Origin: Rhyacichthys aspro
Lineage: Eukaryota > Chordata > Actinopteri > Gobiiformes > Rhyacichthyidae
DNA: 64,000 nucleotides
Direction: 5' to 3'
Assembly (NCBI GenBank): GCA_036850595.1
Contig: CM072168.1
Location: 17,909,982 to 17,973,981, forward strand
Below are positions 1 to 12,552 of the stretch, piece after piece; positions within the stretch are counted from its first letter, which is position 1, and every line of letters starts with the position of its first letter. A program made the translations under genes and the position numbers. The notes beneath the pieces are model-generated. The model searched no databases. It worked only from the letters and a program-made list of their open reading frames with translations, and was not told the origin of the DNA.

Positions 1-1681
1 GACTATCCCAGCAGCTTTGGACCTGAGAACATAGACACAGACACTGACAGACCATTCACTTACCAGGGGCAATTAAGATTCACCAATTCACCTGCACCTG
101 TCTTTGGACAAAGGGAGGAAGCCGGACCCAGAGAGACCCCAGGGGTAAGACGGGGTGGACATGAAAACTCCTCACAGAAAAGCCACTGGAGGGATATATA
201 TATGTATAGGAATAGGAAAACTATAGAAATGAATGCATTTGGATGCATTTAACATAACCATATGTGCAATCAAATACCAACCAAACACAATGACTTTAAC
301 TCAGAGCATTTAAATAGTACTTAAATTGGTCGAGTAAATCATAGCAAGTATTATGTTGTGAACACTAACCAAGCTTAAATATGGGTATTTGTATTGATGC
401 TAAGCTTTACCTTTGTTATTTTGGAGAGATGCACAGGACTAACTTTGCTTCATCAGAAAAAGTACCAAACTACAAAGAAGTGACACCAACAACATCAGGA
501 CCAGACTAGAATATTAATGTATGCAACTTTATTAGATGCATGTTTACTGCAGGGTGAAGGAGTTGAGGTAAACAAAACTTTGAGAAAACAGAAATAGCTA
601 CAAGACAAAAACAATGAGAACAATGGCTGTGGGGAACTGACAACACTGGGAATTTAGTGTTTCAGGAAGGTGTCGATATTTGTTTACAAGCTCAAAATCT
701 CAGCTTCATTTCAATGTATCGGCAAAGAAAAAGAAATTAAAGTTTTAACACCATGTCAATTAAAATAAAAAGGTAAAGTGCTAAACAAAGCTGAGAAAAT
801 GAATTTTATCTGCACATCTACTGAGAGAAAGCTATAAAATGTACCTGACACATTCAACACGCTAAAAGACACCTGCTTTATGCCGTGACACGAGATATTG
901 CTTCATAAATAATCTTAATGAATCCCGACAGGAGACAAACACATGGCCTGAGCACCAGTTAGCATCTGACGCCTCAAAACTATGAATAATACACGGGACA
1001 CACCTTCAGACGGAGCGAGCTACAGCAGATAACGGGATATTTATACACGGCTCATGTGCAGGGCCGGCGCTAATCAATGAGCGGACAGGAAATTGAACTG
1101 TTGGCCTCATGATAAATGCCCCCTTCACCTGCCGTAGTTTAATAGAACAATATATTTTAACACAATTAGATGAGCATATAATAAAACTCCACTTTCATTA
1201 GCTGTGGGAAAGCACTATCATTTTAGACAGCAGTGGATGAGGAAAATGAGAAAAGAGAAAAATGGATGTAGTTACATTGACAAAGCTTTGAAGATTCAAT
1301 TATTCTTTTTCCATGAAAGGAAAAAGGCTAATTAAAACCAGTATGAATGACTTCCTAATGAAGGTTAATCACCCAACGTCTTCAAATGATCCCTTAAAAG
1401 ATAAATATGGTCTAGTGTAGCTTGTTACCAAACGGCTAGTTAAGGTTAATGGATGAAAAAGAGATCAAACAACTTTAGTTCTTCTTCTAAATCTTAAATT
1501 GTGGTGCAATGCATTTGTCTAAACAGAATTAGTCTAATCTCTGTGGCAGCAGCAACGGGCGTAGAATAAATGCAACGGGATGAACATACAACCGATCAGA
1601 GAAACAAAGCATAAATTAGAAACATTAGAAAAGAAGTTCTCATCCAAACAGTTTGAGTTTGAGTGGAGTGAATCTCTACAA
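1..1681. other. AT-rich non-coding sequence
   Basis: No exon, RNA gene or recognisable transposon is visible here. The only frames are short and lack splice context. A moderately GC-rich unique block near 990-1140 is listed separately. The rest is ordinary AT-rich intergenic or intronic DNA. Confidence 0.6.
990..1140. promoter_or_regulatory. candidate conserved non-coding block
   Basis: A unique block of more balanced composition inside AT-rich DNA. It contains a TAATCA homeodomain-type core (about 1072-1077) within a GC-rich setting. No repeat signature is visible. That it is an enhancer is inference: conservation cannot be seen from one sequence. Confidence 0.22.
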
Positions 1682-2030
1682 CAGTGGTGTCAAACTCTAA
1701 AATTCAAAGATGGTGACATTTTTTCCAAATTTTGAATGTGAGCTTTTCATTAGAGTCACACAAATGTTATCTTTTAACATTAATTCTTGTGTGGAAACAG
1801 GTTTTAGGTGGATCTGAAAAGGTTTTGGATGGATTCGAACAGGTTTTAGTCAGATTTCAACAGGTTTTAATTGGATTTCAACAGGTTTTAATTGGATTTA
1901 AAAAGGTTTTGGATGGATTTGCACAGATTTCATTTAAGTATCTTTGTAGCAAAATCCAATTAAAACCTGGTGCTAGAAATATCACCTGGTAAATGTACTG
2001 AAGGGCCACATATAACAGTTTGACATTAGA
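1682..2030. mobile_element. degraded hAT-like non-autonomous element
   Basis: The left end begins CAGTGGTGTCAAACT. The right end reads GGCCACATATAACAGTTTGACA, whose complement repeats the TGTCAAACT core, so the two ends form a decayed terminal inverted repeat. Ends of the form CAG.GGTGTCAAACTC with GGGCCACAT nearby are typical of hAT-derived MITEs in vertebrates. No clear 8-bp target duplication survives. The interior has been replaced by a 21-bp tandem array and carries no transposase. Confidence 0.45.
1798..1923. repeat. 21-bp minisatellite, six units
   Basis: Six consecutive 21-bp units start at 1798, 1819, 1840, 1861, 1882 and 1903, with consensus CAGGTTTTAATTGGATTTCAA. Units 4 and 5 are identical over their first 18 bases. 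Because the period is a multiple of three, the array reads as seven-residue repeats of the VLIGFQQ type, but nothing suggests it is translated. A 17-bp inverted copy of the unit core lies just downstream at 1953-1969. Confidence 0.9.
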
Positions 2031-2499
2031 GCAAAGAACATAATCACACACTAACTTTTTAAAACTATCTTGTTTCACACACTGTTGCTGCTGTAATAAA
2101 ATGGGATGAAAGTGCTTAAACACCCATCATTTGTTTTTAAACTCCTGAATCCTGAAGAACAGACTTTGTCATTTGGAGTCTCAGATAAACTTAATGAACA
2201 CGTCAGAATCTGTTCAAATAATTTAATAATTCATACGTTTATATGTCTTTGCTTTGCCCCAGAGCTCAGTAACTTACAGAGCACTCAAAATGGAAAACTT
2301 CAGGCTCTTATTGACTCCCTTGTGGATACTTAATTGCTTCATGTAAATAACATATTGAGTTTATTTGTTCAGTCTAAATGAAGTAACACAGTACACAATA
2401 TAAAAGAAAAATGAACGAGACTATACTTTCACTCTCCTACTTTACATTTATTAAATATAAATTGTAATTTAAGTTGGAGCATAATTATATTTGGGATCC

Positions 2500-2650
2500 G
2501 TGCAGCGCTCTGACACTGACTGGGGCTGATTATTAAATATGGATTTAAACGTTCCCCTGCAGTCAGACCTCCTGCCGCTCCACCAACACGTCTGCCTTTT
2601 AATAACTTATCTACTCCCCTCCAGGACTTTAGCCTTCACTGTGCGTTTCT
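2500..2650. promoter_or_regulatory. candidate conserved non-coding block
   Basis: A non-repetitive block with balanced base composition between AT-rich flanks. It includes GATTATTAAATATGGATTTA-type homeodomain and MEF2-like AT cores next to C-rich segments. Enhancer function is inference only. Confidence 0.22.
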
Positions 2651-5600
2651 CCTTTGATTGAAGTTTATCTGCATACACTTAAAAGCGAGGCCATGATTAA
2701 AACTGAGATGAAATACGACGATATTAAGAGATGGATGTGGATTTATAGAGCGCCGCACAGCAAGACAGTCGAGGAAATAAACTTTAGAGATGACCGTTCA
2801 TCAAGGACACCCACAAATTCGTGTCATTGGGAGGAGACAGTGTTGTATGTGGATGTTTAATGTCACAACTGCAGCCGTGTTTGGTCTCTGGAGCAGGTTA
2901 AGAAGCACAGAAGCATGTAAACAACAGATGTCCAGGTCTAAGCCTCTGACTCTTCTCAGATTTACTGTCATCCCACATTCAGACGCAAAATAAACAGATA
3001 TTGAAATGCTCTTACCTGCACAAACAGTTCTGTTGCTCTGCCACGGCTAATGCTGGGATTCATAATAATAATGCATTTTTTAATGACAAGAAGAGAGTTT
3101 TCTGATCTGACTACGGTGCTATTGTTGTCAAATGATTTCAAAATATTCTTGTTCTCATCCCCAAAAAGCAATTTACATGTGATTACGTTCTGATGTTTTT
3201 CTCCTCACTTGTCTGTCTTATGTAAACTTCTGTACCAAGATTTACCCTCTAAACAAACCAGGTTAAATTCACATCTTAAGTTTCATTGCCCGATATCACA
3301 GATTTACCGACCAGGTAGAAACAGTAGGCTATAACAAATGAATGTACATTAGATGTGGTCTGTTATTTATGCAAGAAACAAGCCAGAAACAGTTCAATGA
3401 ATAGAAAAATACAATAAAAACAATACAATGGAATACAACAAATGTATATGAGCTCATTCTTTAGTACATTATCCTTCACTGATGCCAAAATAGCCCTTGA
3501 AATAGTGTTCTGTATTCACAATTCAAGCATAAGTAGTAATGGACAAGTAAATTTTCTTTTATGGAAACTAAAGGCTTTATTTCTCTAAGACTTGAGTCAC
3601 AAATTTCAAATATGTATTATAAGGCGTGCATTTGACCTTTACTAAAATAATCCATCCTCGCGGCAGGTGAGGTTTATATATATGCTGATTAGAGCACAAT
3701 TATTGTACAATGAAAGGTCACACAAATGTGCAGTTTATCTTAAAGGAAAGACCTATAGGCAGTGGACAATACTTTCACATACTTAAGTTTTAAGGTGGAG
3801 TCGTGATAAATGAAGAACCTGGTCAAATAAAGCTGTATGTGAAGTTTTAGTTCAGTTTTATAAAGGTTTTGTGTGAATAGTGCTGCGCTAATACAAATTC
3901 AGCAGTTTCCACCATGTTGGCTGGCAAAGTGTGTCTCCATCTGTACTACTGAGAAAATTAAACAATGTTTCCACACAGTTTCAATCAGATTAGTGGTAAT
4001 GTGTCCTTCCAATAGCCCTCTGCCTGTGTCACAAACAAAAGTTAATACAGAGACCAGTGTCAGGAATACACCTTTATACAGGGCTACGAAGTGGGTCAGG
4101 GATGTTTATTCTATTCCTTTTTCTGATTAGGTTCAATGTCTGTGGATTTAATGATCTCAATTAACACCTTCAAATCTACACTCTTCATTTTCCACTTGCA
4201 CTGGGTCACATGACGTCTGAATTCTCTAGAGAAGCTAAATAATAGGTCACTTCTTGTTTTGTCTTCTATATGTCATGTATAATTAAATGGCTCTCATGTT
4301 ACTACAGACATCTCTGGCAGTTTATCATACAGAATAGAACATCAAATGGGTTTATTTATATTGCGTATATTGGTATATGCCTTGTCTGGGTATGATTTTG
4401 CATTTATATTACAAAAAGGGTCACTTACAATTTGTTAAAGTTATATGCTTTTCTCTCGTTCAAATCCACTTTTGAAAGTCACTTCATAGTCATGGCCATT
4501 TCTAATAACAAAGACATCTTAAGAAGCTCTTGGTGCTCTTTTATCAATAAAAAATGAGGATTTGTATTAAGTCTCTGCGTGATGCTTTTATTGTCACATA
4601 ATCACGGCGTTATCCATGGCTCTTCTCATAACGCCAGTCAAATATCATTAAAATATTATAACATTTCTCTTTGGTACATGTGTCATGTGCTCTGTTCTCC
4701 ATTCATCACAGCGCAGCTTATTCCCTCTGAGGCTTTCCTTTCTCTGCCTCTATTCTCTGTGTAATTACCAAAAGTCTTAAATAGGTCCGTGCATTAATCA
4801 TTTTCTGTCAGCCGTACAGAGCTGTGTGTCAGGAGGCCAGTCGTCGGGGAAAAGAAGGAAAGCTCCTGCTGTGTGAAGGTTCAAGGTTGACTCTGTAGCC
4901 ACTGCCACACGTATGTTAAAGTAGGTCCATTTCATGCTTTATAATTGCACGCCACGGAGGATTTTCAGGGATTTATCACTAGCCCCTCTTCATTGTGGGA
5001 TATTTCATCAGTATTTTGCCTTTTACTTCTATAAAAAGGTAAAGGTATGGTTTCAGGACGAGAAGATGAATTCATTCCACTATTTTTGCCGCCAGACAGA
5101 GTTTTTGTAAACATCTTTGATTGGCTGTAATGAAATCTATTATTGGATGTGACAGTTTGTGGTCAAAGCCAAATGATCCACAAATCAAGAGATATTACGA
5201 ATATACACAGTTTCTCATGCACATTTTCAGTTATTGTGTCATTATCCTGGCTAAATGCTCTTTTTTTTTTAGAAATAAAACTGTTTAAACACATTCAATA
5301 TCATCCTGGATTCATGTCCCAGAGTTTCCGGATGAGGAAGCAGTTTTTCTGACTCCATTGTGGTTGGTTATTGTGTCTTCATTGGCTTTCAACTTCAGTT
5401 TTGTATAGATGCTGTTTGTAGAATGAAGAAAATCAACAATGGTTCTGTGTAGTTTGTGTTTTTCACCTGAATGTGTCCCTGACTGAGCTCCTACACTGAC
5501 TACACTGAGTTCTAGACAGATTCACCTCATCTGCAGTCCTTTCTCGCTGCTCTGGACTCAGTGTCAGACACACAGTATCTCTGCTAAGACCACATCCAGT

Positions 5601-7587
5601 CAGCCAACTCCATTTATTGAAACAGAACAGAAAAAGCCCCAAGAGTAACTACCTCTGCTGAATGTAAAATCGGGCACAGTCCATTTCCCTCTTCTTCTCT
5701 TTCAATAAAAATAGAAATGTCTTGTAAAGGGGTTGTTTTGTTAAGAAACAACCAAATATTCATGGATTGCTTTGAGTCTGTCATGCACAGTTCATGGGCA
5801 GGCATTTTGACAGACAGGTGTAAAAGAAGCAATCACAAAGGATATAAGGACATCATCACATTTTGGGATAGGGGCACAGCTCTTAGCGCCCCTGGATGTA
5901 ACTTGAAGAAACCAGAGGATGACGGTGCCCCTGCGCTTTATTTAACCAGCAGCCACTGAAACGTTTATATTTATTAGCATTTAGCTGTTGATTAAAAAGA
6001 AAAGTTAAATCTGACTTGTTCAAATGCAAAGAGCAAAACAATGTCAAAAAACGTCTTCCAGAGCACATGAATGAAGCTCAAGTCACAGAAGACAATGATA
6101 CCCTTTTTCAGAAAATGTTGTTCACTGTATTAAAGCTCACAATTAAATCGGACATTGTTAGACCAACACAGATTATTGGTGCACCATTGACTTACAGAGA
6201 AAACAATACTATAAAACTACACGCAGATGCACATGTAACATTTCTGCCCACATTTCTGTTTAAGATGATCCCCACCTTCCTTCAGCACCATCACTCTTCA
6301 GAGACCTCAGGCTCATTCATAAGTAATGAGTGTCATATAAAAAGAGGTGAAGGGAAGAGCCCCCGGAGAGCCAGCTTGAAAAACAGATTTGAAGAGTTGC
6401 ATGTTGAAAATGAATATAAAGTAGAAAGATGGAAAGAGACTGCGCTGCAACATAAGACATGTTTTGATTACATAGGCTTTAGGATGTAATATTGACAGAG
6501 GCTGGGAAAATAAACAGGTAAATCAAATCAGCTTGATTTAAATGTTTCCACCAGTGCCTTATGTAAAAACCCACAAATAGATGATGGGAACAACTGCTTT
6601 CATCAGAAGACGATGCATAACGCAGGCTTTATTTGTAGAAATGATTGCCAATGGTTCTTCAATCAAGGCACAGTTCCTCCTTTCCCCTTTATCTTGAAAA
6701 CACAATTATGTTGTTATCTTAACATAGCATGCTGTGGTCATCGTCTAGATCACTATTTTCTGCTTTTACGCTCAGATAATAGGCCTCTTGTCACTATTAT
6801 TTATTTAGTTTGGCTTTGTGCTGCAAATTTCTAATGTTCTCAGTCTACAAACGTCATTTACTCAGAAATGAGTTGGCGATAGGAAATGGCTAAAAGCACA
6901 TGAAGCACATGTAACATAAATGTGCTGAACAGTGCGTCAGAAACAAGCTTTTTCTCTCAAAGCGTCCACGAGGACTGAGAAGTACATGAGGTCAACTTTG
7001 TGTTAGGAGCAGGGAGGTAAATAAAGTGCTTCTGTAATGTTTAGTGTTTGTTTCATAATCACAACTAGTTCAAATTAATTTGCTGATATATTTCTTCATA
7101 TTAACTATTCATATTATGCCCAACCAGGTTTAATATGAATGATCAAGCATCTAAAGCATTCAGTTTATCTCTGATCTCTGTAAGTAGTGTACTTCCTGGT
7201 TGCAGAGCTCAGGACAAATGGATGTCAAGGAGTTTTGACAAACCTGAGATTGGTCTCTAATTGGCTTCTTCAAGTGCCCCGGGGCACTAAGAGCTGCATC
7301 CTTAACCAGGGGTCATGTCTTTACAACCTTTGTCAATCAAATAACATGTACAAGCTCATCCATCCAGAGGTGAATCAAGTCAAACAGTGCAGCTAGTGGA
7401 AAGACATGAACTTGAACTGCAGCAGACGGATGAGTGAGGCCTCGGCCATTGAGGAAAAGATCATAAACAACCACATAACACGTTGTAACATTTCTCTTTA
7501 CATTTTATCCACATTTTCTTTTATTAAAGGCAGTCAATACTAAAGCAATGTCATTGTGTTTCACGCATTTATCTGTATTTTGTGAGA

Positions 7588-7645
7588 TGCATGTGCCTTA
7601 GACTTGCCTTCAGGGATAAACAAAGACTTTTGAATTGATTTGGAC
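7588..7645 (+). repeat. LINE-like 3' tail remnant
   Basis: The stretch reads CTTGCCTTCAGGGATAAACA and then an AAAGACTTTTGAATTGATT-like end. It resembles the short 3' tails of fish retroposons of the form CCTTCAGGGATCAATAAAG. It is heavily decayed and no coding part precedes it. Confidence 0.3.
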
Positions 7646-7954
7646 GTCACAGAATCAGATTAACATTGGTTTGTGAAGCCTGTGGAGGGTATGTCTTTAA
7701 ATAACTCCATACTGTATTTGTTGAGTTTTTTCACACCTTTGATGATGTTTAGAAGCAGAAACGGTGAATTGAATACATTAATTATCACTTGCCATGTTAC
7801 TTTTACTATTACGAGCACATGTGTAAATAAAGAACGGCAGCTACCCTTTTCTCAACAAGCAGACTTGAGATTTCAGTATTACTCTCTTCTGGAAAACAAT
7901 TATTTCTTATTCCAATCTGACATTAATAAATAAAACTCTCATGATTCTCTTCCT

Positions 7955-8110
7955 CCAGCCGTGCTGCAGGAGCAGTTTGGGAAATCCATCAAAGGGAGAA
8001 AATGAAGACTTCATGGCTGCGGTTAAGGGGGGCAATTACATCCCCTCGCACTAATGTGGCATCTCAGCTCACTGGCTAACAATGCACATCAGTGGTCACT
8101 CATGAAAGCA
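7955..8110. promoter_or_regulatory. candidate conserved non-coding block
   Basis: A unique segment with evenly mixed composition, including CCATCAAAGGGAGAAAATGA and GGGGGGCAATTACATCCCC. It lies between AT-rich sequences and has no transposon signature. Assignment as a regulatory element is inference from composition alone. Confidence 0.25.
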
Positions 8111-9102
8111 CTAAACACAAGCGTCTGAGGTGTTGTCTGTAATGACTGTGAGCAGCTGTCACGCCGCGCCGCTCCAGTGCTGCACTTCAGACGTGCGCGT
8201 AAATAGCATTTCCTCAGCTGCCGATTGAAACGCTGAGTACAAAACAAAAAACTGGAGCTGTGACAGTGGCAGAAATAAACAGCAGCGCTCTCTTTGGGAA
8301 TAGGAGCGAAGATGAGCGATGAGAGAAGGAGAATTGAAGGGCAGCCACTTCCCACGTTTCTATTTCCTGGTTCTGATTGAAGAGTGAGGACAGCTCTGAC
8401 CGGCCTCATGGACAGGACCTGTCCACTTTGTCTCACAGCACAGTGTCAGTCGGATCCATGCACAGTACAGTCCCGCCATGGTTAAGGCTAAAATAGGCTG
8501 TTTAATTGGATTATGTCCTTTTCCCAGTATACAAGCAGAGGAAGAGAATTGATTTATTGCTGCATTTATCTCCAACTCTGCACAGATAAGTAGATATGTC
8601 CCCTTTAAGCTTGTTAGTAATGGACCTTTTCAAATTTCCTTTTATCTCACACTGACATTGACCCGTTTGAAGAAGAATAAGCTTGTGACATCATCTTATT
8701 TTGGATTAAGGTGAACATTTGGGAAATTCAAAGTGCTGTGCATCATAGTCAACTGTATGCAGTTAATATTTAGAACAGCTAAGACATTTAGTTAAAGCAT
8801 CACATTGTGAAGGATATAGTTAGGCACAGAACTAAAGTAGGTCATTGTATTGTTTTATTATGTGCTGCTGATTTACAAAATCCCATAAAGGTCATATAGG
8901 CTTTAACACTCATTTCAGACTTTCTCATTAGGTTCAAAGGTGTCAAAGTTGTAGTGGAGTATTGTTTTGCACCAGCTTGTATTTCATCTAAACTGTGGTC
9001 TCAGTCTGGACCAAACTGTGCAAGGGTCCAATCTGTTCACAGTCACGTTTGGACATAATCCGTACTTACATGCTCAAGTCAAGTCAAAACAGTCGAGTTT
9101 GC

Positions 9103-9131
9103 TTATATATTGCTTATATATATATATATAA
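9103..9131. repeat. AT dinucleotide microsatellite
   Basis: A TATATATATATATATA run, directly preceded by an imperfect copy (TATATATTGCTTATATATAT). Simple sequence. Confidence 0.9.
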
Positions 9132-9689
9132 TGTTTTCAAGAGCCAGAAGCTTTTCAGTCCATTCTTTTTTATTACAAGCTCCTTTTCGTTTTGCTTTGC
9201 AGTTGGACCAAATGTGCAATTAAGTGTTAATGCCAGTTTGGGTTTGAATGAAGTCCACGCATGCAGAAATAGTTCAAATCTCCTTGTATTGTGTATTACT
9301 CTTGTTTTTCAATGTCGTACATTTTCAGCTGGACATGGATGTTTGGATGTATTTTGACAGAGCAGTTTTGTGTATTAAGTGCAGGGAGACTTGCAGATCA
9401 AAGTGTACTCCATCATGGAGCGTGATAAAATGCACATGGTGGGAGTCAATGTGAGCAGATGAGTCCAGTCATTAAAAGGAATTTGTGAGTGGACAGAGAG
9501 TGTCAGAGTGTGCTGTGCTGTCTCTGCAGACCATCATTAGATGCATCTAAACCTGCAGCGTTCACTCTCATGAATACAAATTTAGACTGCGTTTGGTGTC
9601 TAAAAATAATAGTGCTAAAGATAAATAGGTGTATTAATAGAGCTTGGTGTTAAGAGACAAAAATAGACTTACTAAAATAGGACCCGATT

Positions 9690-9850
9690 TGAAAGGAGCC
9701 AAACGGTGCATTATGTAACACAGAGCACATTATCCACAGGCCACAGATTATAAAGAGAGTCCAGGGATTAGTGCACTTGGCACAGTGTGGGCAAGGCCAG
9801 TGTGGCAGCGCACTGAATCTGCTTATTGCAGGAGGTTTTTCTGTAAGCAT
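9690..9850. promoter_or_regulatory. candidate conserved non-coding block
   Basis: Non-repetitive, balanced composition, with paired motifs such as CCACAGGCCACAGATTATAA and GATTAGTGCACTTGGCAC. No frame or splice signal supports coding. Possible enhancer, inferred only. Confidence 0.22.
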
Positions 9851-11506
9851 GTCCTCCGTAAACGCAGATCTGTGTGAGCTGATTCAAAGCAGTCCCGAGG
9901 CAGAGAAGTAAACATGCTCCATTTTCCATTCAAGGATGAGCATTCATGAAAAATGTCACAGATTGAGCCAATAGAGGGTGGAAACATGAATAAGATGGAT
10001 ACTGGAAAGCATCATCCGGATAAATCGTGTTGGGTTGAGGACTTACTTGGTTGGAAACAGTGTAAACACATATAATCCTTTACAAGATCTACATTTAAAT
10101 TCAGACGTTGACTGTCAAAGCAGGAGACAACCATGTTTGAAAGCTAAAAAGTCAAACTGGAAGCTGCTTTTTCAGTCTTACTAAACTGACACGAAGCTAA
10201 AGGGGCTAACATGGCTACATCTATTCTACTGTACATTTTAGCATCGAGTGAGAGATCTGTTCCCAGTGAGACGTGTGTGCAGCTGTTGAAATGTGGCTAA
10301 TGAGCGGTCCACCTGAGACGGGGAATATGGGACGCTGTTGCTGTTGAGTGAATTTCCAACACAAGGATAAATCCAGATTGTTAGTAATGTAGTCCGTCCA
10401 GTGAGAGTCAATAGTTGCTGCTCAAACGTAAATAAAATTTGACTCAATTTTGACTTAAGACCCAAACCATGTGAAAGTAATGGTCTGTCAGTAGTCATTT
10501 AAATGTCTTTTTTTTAGTGTTTTGAGTCTAAATGTCTCTGTTTGGTACAGGCTTTATTAATATGGATGTAGTGCCAAGAAACCGCACAAGCAATGGACAG
10601 TACAGTTGAAAAACATCAAACCCAGTTGCATCACAGAGTAAATGCCAATGCCAGAACATGGTGTATCCGTGTGAATTATATGCACTGGTACCTCAGAGAC
10701 TTTTTGATTCATTTAGAAAGTGAAAAATAGTGCTACCTTGCAGTCCCAAAAGTCCCAAAAGTAAGAGTTGGATTTTTTTCTTGTCAACTTTCTATATTCC
10801 TCTATATTCCTCCAGCTTCCTAACCATAATTTAGTCAAGGTTCAATGTGGGGAAAGCTTATTCCATTAGAGGTTACAGAATGGATTTTGTGATTTATTAC
10901 TGTCAACTTTTACATCTGAAAACACGATGTAAGTAACTTGGGGCATAACTTAAATCAATTCCTCTTTTATTGCACTGAACAGACCATTCTCAGGAGCCAA
11001 CTTTAAATGGAAAAGAAAACTTTGGCAGTTCACAATATCTCATATCTCATATTTCATTTTAAAACCATAACTTCTCCTCTTTTCACAACCACACACACAT
11101 TTTATAAGAATTAGAAATGTGAATGGAAAGGACAGAGACTCATATTTTTACCTGGTTAGGATGTGATGTTATGCATTTCCTTGATAACCAATTAACCTTC
11201 CTGTCGTGTTCGGGTCAAATCTGACCGATTTACAACTTAAAACACTCGTAAATATTGTGTTTTACATCTGATTGCCTCAAGGCCTTATGATATCCTCCAC
11301 ACTATGCACTTGAACATACAAAAGTGATGATCACCTCTTTCATTGAATTTTGAGTGTTTTAATCAACCTTGTTACATCTGTGGTGTTCCCGGTCAAAAGT
11401 GACCGCCATAGGAAATGAATGGGTATCCAGACTATATTCATCCATCAGACAGAAAACATCCCCATACACACTTCCCCAACTCACTCACACACTCACTCAC
11501 ACACAT

Positions 11507-11507
<1 letters not shown>

Positions 11508-11539
<32 letters not shown>
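11508..11539. repeat. CA microsatellite in piggyBac copy
   Basis: About 16 CA units, preceded by interrupted CACTCA/CACACT repeats from about 11480. It lies in the 5' non-coding part of the piggyBac element. Confidence 0.95.
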
Positions 11540-11542
<3 letters not shown>

Positions 11543-11564
11543 TGAACAATGTCTTTTGCAGGTA

Positions 11565-11750
11565 CACATCTCTTTCCTGCGCTTAAGTGCCGATCCTCCC
11601 ATGTGAACTAACTTCCTGATGAAACAATGCATCATATCTTCATACCGACTAGACAGGTGTCTGTTATGTGAACCCATCTCTTTCCCATGCTTTTGTGCCT
11701 ATCCCCCACGTGAACCACACCTTCCAGACTAATCAATGCATCATCTTCAC
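11565..11750. repeat. pair of imperfect 78-bp direct repeats, subterminal in piggyBac
   Basis: Segments 11565-11642 and 11673-11750 align along their length. Both run CATCTCTTTCC, then a GTGCC-ATCC-CCCA-GTGAAC core, then CTTCC, and end AATGCATCAT with CTTCA. They start 108 bp apart. Repeated subterminal blocks are known as transposase-binding regions in several DNA transposons, so such a role is possible here but inferred. Confidence 0.75.
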
Positions 11751-11758
11751 AAAGACCC

Positions 11759-11768
11759 CATATATATA
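11759..11768 (+). promoter_or_regulatory. TATA-like box ahead of transposase remnant
   Basis: CATATATATAGC lies immediately upstream of the ATG at 11774. It fits a relic core promoter of the transposase gene. The spacing is too short for an ATG-proximal start unless the true coding start lies further in, so this is a weak call. Confidence 0.35.
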
Positions 11769-11773
11769 GCTTG

Positions 11774-12468
11774 ATGTTTGCCTTGCACTCCTTTTACTCC
11801 AAGCGGTTCTCTGTCAAAGAGGTTCTGGTCCAGGTTTTTGGACATGATGAAGAGGGCACTGAAATTGAACCAGAGATAGAGGAGGATGTCTCGGAAGTGG
11901 AAGACAACACAGATTTCGATCCAGACTTTGAGGAGACTGACCAGTCAACAGATGGAGAGGCACCTGAAGAACAGGCACCTGAGGAGACATTCCAGTCCAA
12001 GAGTGGACACTTCCCAATCTCTTATTTATTGTTCCTTTTATTGCAGCTTACTGGTACATACACCTGCAAGTGAATGACAGCCCGCTGGCCTGTGGCACTG
12101 TTCCACAACCTCCTTGATGTGTCTGTTTTCAACACATATGTGGTGTGGACAGTCATCGACCCAACCTGGAATCAGGGGAAGTTTCAAGAGGAGACTTTTC
12201 CTAGCAGAGCTGGGGAAAGCTTTGGAGACTCCTCTTATTCAATGGCACCAGTACATTCCCCGCACACCAGCCTCTGCCAGTCTGGTTAGGAGTGTGCAAG
12301 CCCCAGCCCCAGCCCCAGCCCCAGCCGCTGCCCTGGCTGGTCTCCCCCAACAAGGACATGGGCAGAAAAGGAAGCACTGTGAGCTCTGTGCCCCTAGAGA
12401 CAACAATACAAGCCTGAGATGCTGCAAATGTGATGCCTATATTTGCAAGGCCCACTCTGACCTGAGTG

Positions 12469-12535
<67 letters not shown>

Positions 12536-12552
12536 AACAACTTCATGTTAAG
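11774..12552 (+). pseudogene. piggyBac transposase remnant (PGBD4-like), missing its catalytic core
   Basis: A transposase of this family has an acidic N-terminus, a DDE catalytic domain and a C-terminal cysteine-rich finger. Here the N-terminus is clear: KRFSVKEVL, then a long acidic run with EEDVSEVEDNTDFDPDFEET (about 11808-12000). The sequence then jumps to the very end of the DDE region (RWPVALFHNLLDV, then YVVWT.IDPTWNQGK at 12080-12180), so most of the catalytic domain, including the aspartates, has been deleted. A one- or two-base loss near 12180-12190 shifts the frame before KRRLFLAELGKAL. The C-terminal finger follows with a C-x2-C, C-C-x2-C, C-x2-H spacing (12376-12450). An AGCCCC array (12299-12326, giving PAPAPAP) interrupts the tail, and a CA array replaces the stop region. 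The gene is dead. Confidence 0.88.
12470..12536. repeat. CA microsatellite at transposase 3' end
   Basis: About 29 uninterrupted CA units (12470-12528) followed by GCACACAAAC. It directly follows the finger-encoding part of the transposase remnant and is likely to be length-polymorphic. Confidence 0.95.

Larger units (their letters stand above)
2031..11191. other. non-coding sequence with scattered candidate elements
   Basis: No convincing exon is seen. The longest frame, 157 codons at 6016-6489, has no promoter, splice or family signal and is treated as chance. The stretch holds a LINE-like tail near 7.6 kb, an AT microsatellite near 9.1 kb, small slippage duplications near 10.75-10.81 kb, and unique blocks listed separately. 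The rest is AT-rich and featureless by eye. Confidence 0.55.

Noticed and set aside
6016..6489. 157-codon open frame, the longest outside repeats
   Set aside because: No promoter, splice context, family motif or composition shift; in AT-rich DNA of this length such a frame is plausible by chance.
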